5,509 nt of DNA, taken from Actinomycetota bacterium. Lineage in GTDB: Bacteria; Actinomycetota; Acidimicrobiia; IMCC26256; BP-133. Below are positions 4,972-5,509 of the stretch, in pieces. Position numbers and translations under genes: made by a program. The notes under the pieces were generated by a model, which had not been told where the DNA came from, did not search any database, and saw only the letters and a list, made by a program, of their open reading frames with translations. How positions within the stretch are numbered: the first letter of the stretch is position 1; the number at the start of each line of letters is the position of its first letter. The stretch covers positions 1 to 5,509 of the forward strand of contig JAUZEX010000375.1 of NCBI GenBank assembly GCA_030838815.1, given 5' to 3'.

Positions 4972-5509
4972 GACCGGATCGCCACCTGCACCCGTTCCCG
5001 GGTGAAGCGGCCGAAGTTGTAATAGGCGGCGCAGGCGCCCTCGGACGACACCATGCACGTCCCGATCGGGGTCTCCGGGGTGCACGCCGTCCCGAAGACC
5101 TTGCACTCCCACGGCTTGATGACGCCCTTGAGGACCTCGCCGCACTGGCAGGCCTTGGGGTCGGCGACCCGGACGCCGGGGATCGCGTAGCGCAGCTCGG
5201 CGTCGAAGTCCGCGTAGGCCTCCGACAGCTTCAGCCCGCTCTGCGAGATGAAGCCCAGGCCGCGCCACTCGAAGTGGGGCCGCAGCTCGAAGACCTCGCT
5301 CATCACCTTCAGGGCGGCCAGGTTGCCCTCGTAGGGCACGACGCGCGCGTACTGGTTCTCGACCTTGCTCTCGCCCTTGCCGATCTGGGTCATGATCATC
5401 TGGATCGCCTGGAGGATGTCCAGCGGCTCGAAGCCGGCGGTCACGAGCGGGCGCTCGTAGTCGGCAGGGATGAACTCGAACGGCCGCACGCCGACGATCG
5501 TCGAGACGT
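4968..5509 (-). CDS. hypD: Hydrogenase maturation protein HypD, C-terminal half (5' end outside window)
   Basis: HypD is the iron-sulfur scaffold that, with HypC, holds the iron ion while its CN and CO ligands are attached. The window shows 179 residues up to the TGA at 4970-4968; the family is usually about 360-380 residues, so roughly half is visible. The reading frame stays open to the window edge (VSTIVGVRPFEF), so the GTG at 5489 is internal and not a start. Recognisable motifs are GFEPLDIL, ENQYARVV and GLGFISQSGL. The C-terminal cysteine-rich region has CQCG, WECKVFGTACTPE, and then GTCMVSSEGACAAYYNF, which carry the conserved [4Fe-4S] and redox cysteines. Its stop overlaps the hypE start by ATGA, as in many hypDE pairs, implying coupled translation. 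Confidence 0.95.
   Translation of the reverse strand, partial: VSTIVGVRPFEFIPADYERPLVTAGFEPLDILQAIQMIMTQIGKGESKVENQYARVVPYEGNLAALKVMSEVFELRPHFEWRGLGFISQSGLKLSEAYADFDAELRYAIPGVRVADPKACQCGEVLKGVIKPWECKVFGTACTPETPIGTCMVSSEGACAAYYNFGRFTRERVQVAIRS

Noticed and set aside
4972..5268. A 99-residue extension upstream of hypE in the same frame
   Set aside because: It lies wholly within hypD in a different frame and shows Gly/Arg-rich composition typical of a shadow frame in GC-rich DNA.

Overview
The window is high-GC DNA with long GC-rich codons and purine-rich Shine-Dalgarno sites, most like an actinobacterium or a similar high-GC Gram-positive. Nothing in it fixes the taxon. Except for one gene tail at the left edge, every gene is on the minus strand, so the locus reads from right to left.

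Right part (5509 down to 2581): the 3' half of hypD, then hypE overlapping it by ATGA, then a 396-residue RecB/Cas4-like PD-(D/E)XK-fold protein 21 bp after hypE. HypD and HypE belong to the pathway that builds the Fe(CN)2CO group of [NiFe]-hydrogenases, so a hydrogenase maturation cluster probably continues beyond the right edge. HypE has an unusual N-terminal extension. The nuclease-like protein keeps the cysteines of an Fe-S staple but seems to have lost its catalytic lysine.

Middle (2478-2580): a 103-bp gap with G-tracts, a small hairpin and possibly a promoter. It separates the hyp-type operon from the next transcription unit.

Left part (2477 down to 246): three tightly spaced genes (gaps of 16 and 11 bp) for paralogous proteins of 243, 245 and 244 residues. 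Each has a short basic N-terminus, one membrane anchor, and a long outside domain of strict seven-residue repeats: isoleucine every seventh residue in the first and third, leucine in the second. They share a KPL/KPI motif before the repeats and a D(T/A)(G/A)NI(L/I) motif after them. Two end in a cysteine pair. I do not recognise the family. The likeliest reading is a set of membrane-anchored extracytoplasmic coiled-coil or fibre proteins that may assemble together. This is the most interesting part of the window.

Left edge (1-245): the C-terminal end of a plus-strand gene converges on the operon. The 49-bp gap between them holds a 12-bp stem-loop that is probably a shared terminator.
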